A stretch of 64,000 bases of DNA, taken from positions 186,001 through 250,000 of the forward strand of contig NZ_CANLBS010000002.1 of assembly GCF_947488945.1 (NCBI RefSeq), written 5' to 3'. Below the pieces are notes generated by a model. It was not told the origin of the DNA. It did not search any database and saw only the letters and a list, made by a program, of their open reading frames with translations. This document shows, piece by piece, positions 15,041 through 23,630 of the stretch (position 1 is its first letter; the number at the start of each line of letters is the position of its first letter). Position numbers and translations under genes: made by a program. Origin of the DNA: an uncultured Streptomyces sp. GTDB lineage: Bacteria; Actinomycetota; Actinomycetes; Streptomycetales; Streptomycetaceae.

Positions 15041-16673
15041 TTCCCGCCCCACCGCCCCCGCCCACGAACCCGTCCCGGACCCGGCCCACGAACCGGCCCA
15101 CGAACGCGTCCACGGACCGGCCCCGGACCCGGCCCACGCACCGCACGGAGGAGACCCGATGGGCCGAACGGCCCCCGAGCCCGACGCCCCCGAGCCCGAC
15201 GCCCCCGAGCCCGACGCCCCCGAGCCCGACGGCTCCCGCCCCGGTGAGGGTCGGCGGCCGGCCGCCGACGTGCCGTCCACGCGCGACGAACGGTCCGGAC
15301 CGGCGGGGCGCGGGGCCGGGACGCCGCGGACCGCCGCCCCCTGTGCCGACGAGGACGCGCCCGCCGAAGGCCCTCGGCCCCGCGACGATGCCTCGGACGC
15401 AGCCGCCCCGGCCGACGACGCGACGCCCGACGCCCCGGCCGACGCCCCCCGCGCCCCCGAACTGGCCGCCTCCGCTCCGGCGCACGCCCCCGCGCACCCG
15501 GTCCCCGGCCGCGGAGCGGGCCACCCGGCGGCCGGTCACCCCGCCACCGGCCGCCCCGTCCCGAACCGTCCCCCCGCGCGCCGTCCCGGCACCGCCCGGC
15601 GCGGTCCCGTGGACCCCGTGAAGTCGCTGCTGCACCGCCACCGCGACCTGTGCGAACGGGCCGTCGACCCGCTGGAGATCGCCGCCGGGCTGGAGGCGCA
15701 CGGCCTCACCGACCGCACCGCCGCCCGCTACCGCCACCGGGACGTCTTCTCGCTGGCCGAGGAGCTGTACGCCCGCGTCCCCGATGCCGAGCGGGAACCC
15801 GCCGCCCTGCCCTCCGGCCCGTCCCCGGTCCCGCCGGCCGGGGCGCGCACGGCCTGGACGCTCCGCGCCCTGCTGCCCGGTGCCGCTTGCTTCCTCGCCG
15901 TGACCGTGCTCCGGCTGACCGATGGCGTGTTCGGCGCGGGCACCCGGTTCGCCCTGGTCGCGGCGGGCGTCCTGCTCGTCCACCTCGCGCTCCGGGCCGC
16001 CCTGCGGACCGGCCCGCTGAGGGCCGCCGGGGGCTCCGGCCGGGCGGGCCTCTACACCTGCTGGCTGCTCGCCTTCGCCGCGTACGGCGAAGGGCTGCTG
16101 GCCCAGATCGCCCGCGGCGGCCCCGACGGACCGTGGGACGGCGACACCGCCCCGCTGCTCGGCCTCTCCCTGGCGGTGCCCGCCGGGGCGTGGTGCGCGC
16201 ACCTGTTCGCCGTACAGGCCCGCCGCAAGCTCGACGGCAGTCGCGCCCTGGAGGAGTTCGGCGCGGGCGTCCGCCCCGTGCTGCTCGTGGTGGTGGTCCT
16301 GTTCGCCTGCGCCCTGGTCCCGCCGCTGGTGGCGGCCCACCTCGGACTCGGCGCCGGCGCCGTGCCGCTCTCGGCCGCCGCGCTCGGCGTCCTCTTCTTC
16401 CTGGCCCGGCTGGAGGCCGTGCACGGCCTCACCGCGCCCGCCGTCACCGCCCTGGCCGCCGCCTGCGCCGTCGAGGCCGCCGCCCCCGCCCTGCTGCTGG
16501 CCGGCCGGCTGCCCGGCCTCGCCCCGCTCGCCCGGCCGGTCGACGTGCTGATCGCGGCCGGGGGCACCGGGGCCGTACCCGCCCTGGCCTGCACGGCGGC
16601 CGCCCTCGGACTGCTGCTGCACGCCTCCGCCGCACTCGCCCGCGCCTCCGCCCATGCCGCCCGCCGCCCCTGA
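15033..16673 (+). CDS. Polytopic membrane protein with disordered repeat-rich N-terminus
   Basis: A 546-residue protein. Residues 1-190 are disordered and repetitive, including AHEP repeats and perfect PEPDA tandem repeats at nt 15179-15232. A short soluble segment near residues 195-245 (RDLCERAVDPLEIAAGLEAH, RHRDVFSLAEELYARV) precedes about nine membrane helices, residues 275-545. It starts 8 bp inside the glycosyltransferase gene, so it is coupled to it. By position it could be the export or assembly membrane partner (PelG-like role) of the glycosyltransferase, but I see no sequence match to PelG and the helix number differs. Function unknown. Confidence 0.75.
   Translation: MRDSRPTAPAHEPVPDPAHEPAHERVHGPAPDPAHAPHGGDPMGRTAPEPDAPEPDAPEPDAPEPDGSRPGEGRRPAADVPSTRDERSGPAGRGAGTPRTAAPCADEDAPAEGPRPRDDASDAAAPADDATPDAPADAPRAPELAASAPAHAPAHPVPGRGAGHPAAGHPATGRPVPNRPPARRPGTARRGPVDPVKSLLHRHRDLCERAVDPLEIAAGLEAHGLTDRTAARYRHRDVFSLAEELYARVPDAEREPAALPSGPSPVPPAGARTAWTLRALLPGAACFLAVTVLRLTDGVFGAGTRFALVAAGVLLVHLALRAALRTGPLRAAGGSGRAGLYTCWLLAFAAYGEGLLAQIARGGPDGPWDGDTAPLLGLSLAVPAGAWCAHLFAVQARRKLDGSRALEEFGAGVRPVLLVVVVLFACALVPPLVAAHLGLGAGAVPLSAAALGVLFFLARLEAVHGLTAPAVTALAAACAVEAAAPALLLAGRLPGLAPLARPVDVLIAAGGTGAVPALACTAAALGLLLHASAALARASAHAARRP
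15179..15232. repeat. 12-bp tandem repeat inside the membrane protein gene
   Basis: The unit CCCGACGCCCCCGAG repeats with a 15-bp period about 3.5 times, coding PDAPE units. The period is a multiple of three, so length changes keep the frame. A neighbouring block (15055-15140) has looser CCGGCCCACGAA-type repeats. Confidence 0.7.
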
Positions 16674-16790
16674 CCCGCAACGGACCGCCACGGAGCGCCG
16701 CGCTCCACGGCCCCCGAACCGCACGACCCCCGCGGAGCCGACGCCGCGGGACATCCGTACCGCACGCAACCGCTCAAGGAGAAACCGGAC

Positions 16791-16850
16791 ATGACCCCCC
16801 GACCCACCGCACCGGCAGCCCGCCGTCGGCACTCAGGGAGCGCGCGATGA
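16791..16850 (+). CDS. 19-residue ORF coupled to the epimerase gene
   Basis: A 19-codon ORF (MTPRPTAPAARRRHSGSAR) with a near-ideal AAGGAG ribosome site 9 nt upstream. Its TGA overlaps the ATG of the epimerase (ATGA at 16847-16850). The ribosome site is better than that of most genes here. It may be a coupling peptide that delivers ribosomes to the epimerase start, or a chance ORF. The peptide itself is basic and low in complexity, so a role of its own is doubtful. Confidence 0.4.
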   Translation: MTPRPTAPAARRRHSGSAR

Positions 16851-17812
16851 GGGTTCTGCTGCTCGGAGCCAACGGCTTCCTCGGACGTTTCGTCGCCGAC
16901 CGGCTGCTCGCCGACCCGGCCGTGCACCTCACGGCGCTCGGCCGCGGCGACGACGCCGACGTCCGGTTCGACCTCGCGGGCGGCAGCCCCGGAGCGCTCA
17001 CCCGCTTCCTGGACGCCGTCCACCCCGGAGTCGTCGTCAACTGCGCCGGAGCCACCCGCGGCGGCGCCCGCGAACTGACCCGGCACAACACCGTCGCCGT
17101 CGCCACCGTCTGCGAGGCCCTGCGCCGCAGCGGCTGCGGCGCCCGCCTCGTCCAGGTCGGCTGCGCCTCGGAGTACGGGCCCTCGCAGCCCGGCTCCTCC
17201 ACCGCGGAGGACGCGGTGCCGCGCCCCGGCGGCCCGTACGGCGTCAGCAAGCTGGCCGCCACCGAACTCGTCCTCGGCTCCGGCCTGGACGCGGTGGTCC
17301 TCCGGGTCTTCTCACCGGTCGGACCCGGCACCCCGGCCGGCTCCCCGCTCGGCAGGCTCGCGGAGGCGATGCGCCGGGCGATGCAGTCCGGCGACGGGGA
17401 GCTGAAGCTCAGCGGCCTCGGCGTCCAGCGCGACTTCGTCGACGTGCGGGACGTGGCGCGGGCCGTGCACGCCGCCTCGCTCTCCGCCGCCCAGGGCGTC
17501 GTCAACATCGGCACCGGCCGCGCGGTCCGGCTGCGGGACGCCGCCGCCGTGCTGGCGCGGGTCGCCGGCTTCGCGGGCGCGCTGCACGAACTGGACACGC
17601 CCCCGGCGCGGCTGCCGATCGGCGCCCCCCGGCCCTCCGCCGAGTCCATGGTCGAGCACCTCGCCGCCACCCCGTCCCCCTACCCGGACGGCTGCGGCGC
17701 CTGGCAGCAGGCGGACGTGCGCACCGCCCGCGACCGGCTCGGCTGGCGCCCCCGGATCAACCTGGAGGAGTCGCTCGCCGACATCTGGATGGAGGCGGCA
17801 TGCCGCATCTGA
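16847..17812 (+). CDS. NAD-dependent epimerase/dehydratase (sugar nucleotide type)
   Basis: A 321-residue extended SDR. The NAD-binding motif GANGFLG is at residues 7-13, the catalytic Ser is in GCASEYGP near residue 109, and the YxxxK pair is in YGVSKLAATE near residue 133. QRDFVDVRDVARAVH near residue 203 is typical of UDP-sugar epimerases. In the Pel system a UDP-GlcNAc/UDP-GalNAc C4-epimerase (PelX) feeds the polymerase; the same job would fit here, though specificity cannot be read from sequence. It starts within the stop of the 19-codon ORF and overlaps the next gene by 13 bp, so it is tightly coupled in the operon. Confidence 0.85.
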   Translation: MRVLLLGANGFLGRFVADRLLADPAVHLTALGRGDDADVRFDLAGGSPGALTRFLDAVHPGVVVNCAGATRGGARELTRHNTVAVATVCEALRRSGCGARLVQVGCASEYGPSQPGSSTAEDAVPRPGGPYGVSKLAATELVLGSGLDAVVLRVFSPVGPGTPAGSPLGRLAEAMRRAMQSGDGELKLSGLGVQRDFVDVRDVARAVHAASLSAAQGVVNIGTGRAVRLRDAAAVLARVAGFAGALHELDTPPARLPIGAPRPSAESMVEHLAATPSPYPDGCGAWQQADVRTARDRLGWRPRINLEESLADIWMEAACRI

Positions 17813-18624
17813 CCCGTACCGGAACCGCCCCCCGGATCAGCGGTGGCGAACGGCTCGGCGTCGGCGTGCCCGGCTACGGCCACCCGCTGCTGGCCCGCGC
17901 CGAATGGGCCGAACTCGTCCGGCCCGGCACTCCGCTGCACTGGGCCGTCCTCAACGTGGCCGACGGCCCCGGCAGCCGCCCCGACCCGCACTGCCTGGAG
18001 GCGGCGGGCCGACTGCGCAACGCCCGCGAGCGCGCGCTGCACGAGGACGCGCCGGGCGACGCCGTGCGCGCCGCCGGCGGCCGGCTGCTCGGCCACCTGA
18101 ACCTCGCCGGCGGCCGGCGGCCGTGGGACGAACTCGTCGCCGACGCCCGCTCGTTCCTCGACTGGTACCGGGTCGGCGGCTTCTACCTCGGCCGCTGTCC
18201 CACCGACCGGGCCGCGCTGCCCTCGGTCCGCCGGCTCACCGCCACCCTGCACGCGCTGGCCGGGGAGAGCGGCCACGACGACGGCTCCCTCCGGATCGTG
18301 CTCGGGCACGGCACCCACCCGCACCCCGGATACGCCGAGGCCGCCGACCAGCTCGTCACCTTCCGGGGGCCGTGGACCGAGTACCGCTGGGCGGAGGTCG
18401 AGCAGTGGACCGCCGACTACCCGCCGGGGCGCTTCGCGCACTTCGTGCACGGCGTCCCGCGCACCCACCTCGACGAGGCCCTGCGCATCGCCCGCTGGCA
18501 GGGGGCGGGCACGGTCTTCTTCACCGACCGGGACGGCCAGAAGGGACAGACCGACCCCTTCGCGACGCTGCCCGGCTACTGGGACGACATCGTCTCGCGG
18601 ATCGGACCCGGTATCTCGGAATGA
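17800..18624 (+). CDS. Spherulation-specific family 4 (spherulin-4/GH135-like) protein
   Basis: A 274-residue protein of the spherulin-4 family, a TIM-barrel group that includes fungal Sph3 (GH135), an alpha-1,4-N-acetylgalactosaminidase acting on galactosaminogalactan. Matching features are LGVGVPGYGHPLL near residue 18, WAVLNVADGPG near residue 50, LGHLNLAGG near residue 98 and the acidic strand DWYRVGGFYLGRC near residue 122. The family segments VHGVPRTHLDEALRIAR and GAGTVFFTDR follow. No signal peptide is evident, so how it would reach a polymer outside the cell is open. It overlaps the epimerase by 13 bp and ends the operon. This partner is the strongest hint that the polymer contains galactosamine. 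Confidence 0.8.
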   Translation: MPHLTRTGTAPRISGGERLGVGVPGYGHPLLARAEWAELVRPGTPLHWAVLNVADGPGSRPDPHCLEAAGRLRNARERALHEDAPGDAVRAAGGRLLGHLNLAGGRRPWDELVADARSFLDWYRVGGFYLGRCPTDRAALPSVRRLTATLHALAGESGHDDGSLRIVLGHGTHPHPGYAEAADQLVTFRGPWTEYRWAEVEQWTADYPPGRFAHFVHGVPRTHLDEALRIARWQGAGTVFFTDRDGQKGQTDPFATLPGYWDDIVSRIGPGISE

Positions 18625-18709
18625 CGGGGGGCGTGGCAGTGTTACGGCAAGAACAACCGTACGCAGATGAAGTACGTAGAAACCGACCACCTGCATTGTC
18701 GAGGTTCCT

Positions 18710-19888
18710 GTGTCGCTGCCACCCCTGGTCGAGCCCGCTGCCGAGCTCACCGTCGATGAGGTCCGCAGGTACTCCCGCCACCTGATCATCCCGGACGTCG
18801 GGATGGACGGGCAGAAGCGGCTGAAGAACGCGAAGGTGCTCTGTGTGGGCGCCGGCGGTCTCGGTTCGCCGGCGCTGATGTACCTGGCCGCCGCCGGTGT
18901 CGGCACGCTCGGCATCGTCGAGTTCGACGAGGTCGACGAGTCGAACCTGCAGCGTCAGATCATCCACAGCCAGGCCGACATCGGCCGCTCGAAGGCCGAG
19001 TCCGCGAAGGACTCGGTCCTCGGCATCAACCCCTACGTGAACGTGATCCTCCACGAAGAGCGGCTCGAAGCCGAGAACGTGATGGAGATCTTCGCGCAGT
19101 ACGACCTCATCGTGGACGGCACCGACAACTTCGCCACCCGCTATCTGGTCAACGACGCCGCCGTGCTGCTGAACAAGCCGTACGTGTGGGGGTCGATCTA
19201 CCGTTTCGACGGCCAGGCGTCCGTCTTCTGGTCCGAGCACGGTCCCTGCTACCGCTGCCTCTACCCGGAGCCGCCGCCGCCCGGCATGGTCCCCTCCTGC
19301 GCCGAGGGCGGGGTGCTCGGCGTGCTCTGCGCGTCGATCGGCTCCATCCAGGTCACCGAGGCCATCAAGCTGCTCGCCGGCGTCGGCGACCCGCTCGTCG
19401 GCCGTCTGATGATCTACGACGCGCTGGAGATGCAGTACCGCCAGGTCAAGGTCCGCAAGGACCCCGACTGCGCGGTCTGCGGCCCGAACGCCACCGTCAC
19501 CGAACTCATCGACTACGAGGCCTTCTGCGGCGTCGTGTCCGAGGAGGCCCAGGAGGCGGCGGCCGGCTCCACGATCACTCCGAAGCAGCTCAAGGAGTGG
19601 ATCGACGGGGACGAGAAGATCGAGATCATCGACGTCCGCGAGCCGAACGAGTACGAGATCGTCTCCATCCCCGGCGCCAGGCTGGTCCCCAAGGGCGAGT
19701 TCCTGATGGGCAACGCCCTCCAGGACCTGCCGCAGGACAAGCGCATCGTCCTGCACTGCAAGACGGGCGTCCGCAGCGCCGAGGTCCTCGCCGTGCTCAA
19801 GTCGGCGGGCTTCGCCGACGCCGTGCACGTCGGCGGCGGCGTGATCGGCTGGGTCAACCAGATCGAGCCCGAGAAGCCGGTCTACTAG
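18710..19888 (+). CDS. moeZ: Adenylyltransferase/sulfurtransferase MoeZ
   Basis: A 392-residue fusion. The E1-like (MoeB/ThiF) adenylation domain has the nucleotide loop GAGGLGSPAL near residue 44 and structural zinc pairs CYRC and CAVC near residues 180 and 257. A rhodanese domain follows with the active-site loop LHCKTGVRS near residue 347. It adenylates the C-terminal glycine of sulfur-carrier proteins (MoaD, CysO, ThiS) and transfers sulfur for molybdopterin, cysteine and other thio-compounds in the cytoplasm. The GTG has GAGG 5 nt upstream. The catalytic Cys is present. It follows the DUF3152 gene in the ancestral order (Rv3206c), with the transport and glycan genes inserted between. Confidence 0.93.
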   Translation: MSLPPLVEPAAELTVDEVRRYSRHLIIPDVGMDGQKRLKNAKVLCVGAGGLGSPALMYLAAAGVGTLGIVEFDEVDESNLQRQIIHSQADIGRSKAESAKDSVLGINPYVNVILHEERLEAENVMEIFAQYDLIVDGTDNFATRYLVNDAAVLLNKPYVWGSIYRFDGQASVFWSEHGPCYRCLYPEPPPPGMVPSCAEGGVLGVLCASIGSIQVTEAIKLLAGVGDPLVGRLMIYDALEMQYRQVKVRKDPDCAVCGPNATVTELIDYEAFCGVVSEEAQEAAAGSTITPKQLKEWIDGDEKIEIIDVREPNEYEIVSIPGARLVPKGEFLMGNALQDLPQDKRIVLHCKTGVRSAEVLAVLKSAGFADAVHVGGGVIGWVNQIEPEKPVY

Positions 19889-19918
19889 ACGATCCGGCCC
19901 ACCGCACCCGTACGACCC

Positions 19919-19959
19919 CGAGGGGCCGGCCCGCGCACACCGCGCGGACCGGCCCCTCG
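19919..19959. terminator. Hairpin between moeZ and the first peptidase
   Basis: A CGAGGGGCCGG-type stem of 18 bp with one mismatch and a very short loop, between convergent genes. It probably terminates both. Confidence 0.7.
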
Positions 19960-19972
19960 GCCGTGCGCGGGC

Positions 19973-21562
19973 TCAGGCGGTGCAGACGGTCCGGTCGGCC
20001 GGCACCTTGCCGTTCAGGAAGTACGCGTCGACCAGCGAGGTCACGCACCGGCTCTCGCCGTAGGAGCCATGGCCCTCGCCCTTGTTGGTGATCATCACCC
20101 CGACCCCCTCGCCCAGCTCGTCCGCCATCCTCTGCGCTCCCTCGTACGGGGTGGCGGGGTCGCCGGTGGTGCCGATGACCAGGACCGGTCCGGCGCCCGG
20201 GGCGCTCGCCACCGGCGTCGTGCGCTCGCCGGGCACCGGCCAGCGGGCACACCAGCCGGCCGTGTCCCAGGCCAGGAAGGGTCCGAAGACCGGCGACAGC
20301 TTCCGGAAGGCGGGCAGCAGCGCCCGCGCCTGCTCCACCGTGGGCCGGTCGGAGGAGTCGGCGCAGGAGATCGCCCGCTGCGAGTGCGCCTGAGTGTCGT
20401 AACGGCCCTGCTCGTCGCGGCCGTTGTACGAGTCGGCGAGCTGGAGCAGTCCGTTGCCGGTGCCGTTGTTCTGCGCCTCGTCGAGCGCCTGCGCCAGCAT
20501 CGGCCAACTGCTCCGCGCGTACAGGGGCGTCACGATGCCGGTGATCGCCAGGGACTCGTTGAGCGTCCGCCCGGAGTCCGTCGGCAGGGGCTTGGCGTCG
20601 ATCTTCCTCAGCAGCCGCACGATCCGCTGCGTCCCCGCTTCGGGGTCCTCACCCCGGTCCTTCAGATAGTTCTCCAGGGCCCGTTGGAACCCGAAGGCCT
20701 GGTGCTCGGCGTGCCCCACGGTGTCCGCCGTGGGGTCGACCACGGCGTCCAGCACGGTGCGCCCCACGTGCTGCGGGAACAAGTGGGCGTAGGTGCCGCC
20801 CAGCTCCGTGCCGTACGACACACCGAAGTAGGAGAGCTTCTCGTCACCCAGGACCTGACGCAGGACGTCCATGTCGCGGGCCGCGTCCGACGTGCGCACA
20901 TGGGGCAGCACCGTGCCGGAGTTCTTCGCGCACCCCGCGCCGAAGTCCGCGGCGTCCTCGATGAAGGCGGCCTCCTCCGCAGCCGTGTCGGGCGTCATGT
21001 CGATCCTCTTCAGGGCCTGTTCGGTCCGCTGGTCGGTGCGGCAGTTCACCCCGGCGCTGGCGGCCACCCCGCGCGGATCGAAACCGACCAGGTCGTAACG
21101 GGAGTTGAGGTCGGCGTACGACGCCGACAGGCGCGGCAGGACCTGCACCCCGGAGCCGCCGGGGCCGCCGAAGTTGAACAGCAGTGAGCCGAGCCGGCGC
21201 TGCCCGTCCTGCGCCTGACGCCGGATCAGCGCGATGCCGATGGTCCGGCCCTCCGGTTCCGCGTAGTCGAGCGGCACCTTCACGGTCGCGCAACGCCAGG
21301 CGGAGCCCGGTGCCTCGCCGCCCTCGGGCGCTTCGCACCGCTGCCAGTCGGGCCGCTGTCCGGTGAGCGAGGCGGGCAGACCCGCCGGGGCGCCGCCGGT
21401 CGCCGTCGCGGAGGCGGTGGCCTTCGCGGTCGCGGACGGAGTGCCCGCCGCCTTGCCGGAGGTTTCCCCGCCCCCGCCGCCGCAGCCCGCCAGCGCCCCG
21501 GCCATCAGCAGCGCCGCCCCGGAGAGCGCCCCCACGCGTCGGTTCCGTCCCCTTGCGTGCAT
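19973..21562 (-). CDS. Secreted tripeptidyl aminopeptidase-like lipoprotein (1)
   Basis: A 529-residue exported alpha/beta hydrolase of the Streptomyces Tap/SlpD group, which removes tripeptides from protein N-termini outside the cell. The signal region ends in a lipobox (LAGC near residue 26) followed by a Gly run and a Ser/Thr/Ala linker. Catalytic residues are visible: nucleophile YFGVSYGTE near residue 249, acid in IGTTGDPATPY, and His in GEGHGSYGES near the C-terminus, where the TAP-like C-terminal domain is present. Cysteines are paired along the domain. The ATG has GGGGAGG 10 nt upstream. Its right neighbour is a paralogue on the same strand. Confidence 0.88.
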   Translation of the reverse strand: MHARGRNRRVGALSGAALLMAGALAGCGGGGGETSGKAAGTPSATAKATASATATGGAPAGLPASLTGQRPDWQRCEAPEGGEAPGSAWRCATVKVPLDYAEPEGRTIGIALIRRQAQDGQRRLGSLLFNFGGPGGSGVQVLPRLSASYADLNSRYDLVGFDPRGVAASAGVNCRTDQRTEQALKRIDMTPDTAAEEAAFIEDAADFGAGCAKNSGTVLPHVRTSDAARDMDVLRQVLGDEKLSYFGVSYGTELGGTYAHLFPQHVGRTVLDAVVDPTADTVGHAEHQAFGFQRALENYLKDRGEDPEAGTQRIVRLLRKIDAKPLPTDSGRTLNESLAITGIVTPLYARSSWPMLAQALDEAQNNGTGNGLLQLADSYNGRDEQGRYDTQAHSQRAISCADSSDRPTVEQARALLPAFRKLSPVFGPFLAWDTAGWCARWPVPGERTTPVASAPGAGPVLVIGTTGDPATPYEGAQRMADELGEGVGVMITNKGEGHGSYGESRCVTSLVDAYFLNGKVPADRTVCTA

Positions 21563-21620
21563 GTGGTGCCGTCCTCCCCGTTGCCGCGGACGCGGTACGA
21601 CACGCCCCGGCGCGACCTGT

Positions 21621-21722
21621 GTCGCGGTCATGCTATGCGGCGCCCACGAGCGAGCCGTGCCCCCGCTTGCGCCCACGAGCGGGCCGTGCGCCGCCTACGA
21701 GCAGACCGTGCCCGCCGCGGGT
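21621..21722. repeat. Three imperfect copies of a peptidase 3'-end segment
   Basis: Between and into the tandem peptidase genes a unit of roughly 30 bp recurs three times: CCACGAGCGAGCCGTGC, CCACGAGCGGGCCGTGC and CTACGAGCAGACCGTGC. The third is the real C-terminal coding end of the right-hand peptidase (reading GTVCS then stop on the minus strand). The other two look like degenerate duplications of that end. Confidence 0.5.
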
Positions 21723-23299
21723 ACCTCGCCGTCGAGCAGATAGCCGTCGACCGCCTTCTGCACGCAGGCGTCCCCGCTGTTGTAGGCGCCGTGCCCCTCG
21801 CCCTCGTACGTCAGCTCCACGCCCACACCCTCGCCCAGCTCCACGGCCATCGCCTTCGCCCCCTCGTACGGGGTGGCGGGGTCGCCGGTGTTGCCGATGA
21901 CGAGGATCGGGGCGGCGCCGGGGGCGGACACGTCGGGGGTCTTCCAGGCGCCGGTGACCGGCCAGCCGGTGCAGGAGATCAGGCCCCAGGCGAGGTAGTC
22001 GCCGAAGACGGGGGACGCCTCGCGGAACTCCGGGAGGGCGGCGCGCGTCTGCTCCACGCTGAAGCGCTGGGCGGAGTCCGCGCAGTTGATCGCGGCGTTC
22101 GCGGCGTTGGAGTTGTCGTAATGCCCGTCCTGTGAGCGGCCGTTGAGCGAGTCGGCCAGGGCCAGCAGCAGTGCGCCGTCGCCGCCGTCCGCTTCGTCCA
22201 GCCCCTGCTCCAACAGGGCCCAGGTCTCCTTCGAGTACAGCGAGGAGGCGATGCCGGTCAGCGCCTGGGACTGTGTGAGCTTGCGTTCGCCGAGCCCCGG
22301 TACCGGTTCGTCCTCCAGCTTCGCCAGCAGCTCCGCGGTCCACGTCTCGATCTCCTTGCCGGTGGAACCCGGCAGCCTGCACGCGTCGCCCCGGTCCGCG
22401 CAGTCCGCGGTGAAGGCGTCGAAGGCGAGCTGGAACCCCTTGGCCTGGCCCAGCGACGACTCCTTCACGTCCTCGGTCGGATCGACCACCGCGTCGAGTA
22501 CCGCCCGTCCGACCCGGTCCGGGTAGAGGTGGGCGTAGACGCTGCCCAGTTCGGTGCCGTACGAGATCCCGAAGTAGTACAGCTGGTCGTCGCCGAGGAC
22601 CTCGCGCATCAGGTCCATGTCGCGCGCCGCGTTCGTGGTGCCGACGTGGGGCAGCTCCCCGCCGGAGTTCTTCCGGCAGTCGTCGATGTACGCCTTCTGG
22701 CCGGCGGCGTAGGCCTTCTGCGCGGCGGCGTCGTCGGGGGTGGCGTCCTGCGCGTAGCGCGCGTCGAGCGTCCTGTCGTCGGAGCACTCCACGCCTTCGC
22801 TGCGGCCGACCCCCCGGGGGTCGAAGCTGACCAGGTCGTAGCGGGCCCGCAGCCGGTCGTAGTCGGTGCCGAGGGCGGGCAGGGTGGCGACGCCGGAGGC
22901 GCCGGGACCGCCGAAGTTGAAGATCAGTGAGCCGATCCGCCTCTTCCGGTCCGTGGCGGCGGCCCGGACGAGAGCCAGTTCGATGGTCCGGCCGTCGGGC
23001 TTCGCGTAGTCCAGGGGCACGTCCATGAACGCGCACTCCCAGGCGGTGCCGCCCGGCAGCGGCGACGGGGAGGTGCCGCCGCCCTGCGAGGTGCTCGGCG
23101 CCGTACACCGTTTCCAGTCCAGATCCTGGGAGGCGAGCTTCGCGGCCGTCGAGGTGGGCGACGCGGTGGACGCCGGGACCGGGGACCGGTCCGCACCGCC
23201 GCTCCCCGTGCCGTCCCCGTCCGAACAGCCCGCCAGCGGGAGAAGGACACCGGCGGTGGCGGTGAGGGCGGCGGCACGCAGGGCGGGGGAAGTCCTCAT
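21695..23299 (-). CDS. Secreted tripeptidyl aminopeptidase-like lipoprotein (2)
   Basis: A 534-residue paralogue of the gene just downstream. It has a signal sequence with lipobox LAGC near residue 25, a Gly/Ser/Thr linker, nucleophile YFGISYGTE near residue 245, acid in IGNTGDPATPY and His in GEGHGAYNSG. The same cysteine framework is kept (RCTAP, WECAF, DCRKN, NCADS, CTGWP). Of the two nearby ATG codons I chose the second (23299), which has ATGGAGAT just upstream as ribosome site. Both copies look intact, so the pair is a tandem duplication with both active-site sets kept rather than a decaying copy. Confidence 0.88.
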   Translation of the reverse strand: MRTSPALRAAALTATAGVLLPLAGCSDGDGTGSGGADRSPVPASTASPTSTAAKLASQDLDWKRCTAPSTSQGGGTSPSPLPGGTAWECAFMDVPLDYAKPDGRTIELALVRAAATDRKRRIGSLIFNFGGPGASGVATLPALGTDYDRLRARYDLVSFDPRGVGRSEGVECSDDRTLDARYAQDATPDDAAAQKAYAAGQKAYIDDCRKNSGGELPHVGTTNAARDMDLMREVLGDDQLYYFGISYGTELGSVYAHLYPDRVGRAVLDAVVDPTEDVKESSLGQAKGFQLAFDAFTADCADRGDACRLPGSTGKEIETWTAELLAKLEDEPVPGLGERKLTQSQALTGIASSLYSKETWALLEQGLDEADGGDGALLLALADSLNGRSQDGHYDNSNAANAAINCADSAQRFSVEQTRAALPEFREASPVFGDYLAWGLISCTGWPVTGAWKTPDVSAPGAAPILVIGNTGDPATPYEGAKAMAVELGEGVGVELTYEGEGHGAYNSGDACVQKAVDGYLLDGEVPAAGTVCS

Positions 23300-23630
23300 G
23301 ATCTCCATCGTGCGGCGGCCCGGACCGCCGCGCGCGGACCGGCGGGCCATGCGGGTGGCCGGGCCGCGGAAGGGATGCGGCGAGGCTCGGCGGGCGTGGG
23401 AGGTGGGCCCGCGCCAGTGCGAGGCGGTCCGTGGAGGGTGCGCGACGCGGTGCGGGCGCGTCCGGGGAGGCGCGCGCGGCGCGGTGCGTGGCGGTGCCCG
23501 TGACGCGGTGCGCTCTCGCCGGTGCGCGCGGGGCGTGCGCACCGGCGGGAGGCGCCCAGGCGGCTCCCGGACGCGTGCCGGGGCGGGACCGTCCTCGGCC
23601 CGGCCCCGGCACGCGCCCCCGAGACGTCCC
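23300..23630. other. Intergenic region with GC-rich low-complexity sequence
   Basis: No gene is supported. On the right of the peptidase start the sequence is a run of GCGGTGCG- and GGCGTGCG-type words that look like slippage-prone GC repeats. The left end of the next gene's transcript terminates at 23572-23615. The peptidase promoter must lie here, but no clear -35/-10 pair was found. Confidence 0.4.
23572..23615 (-). terminator. Hairpin downstream of the kinase-like/UPF0104 gene
   Basis: A 13-bp stem (CGCGTGCCGGGGC and its complement) with an 18-nt loop, 16 bp past the stop codon at 23631. Confidence 0.55.
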
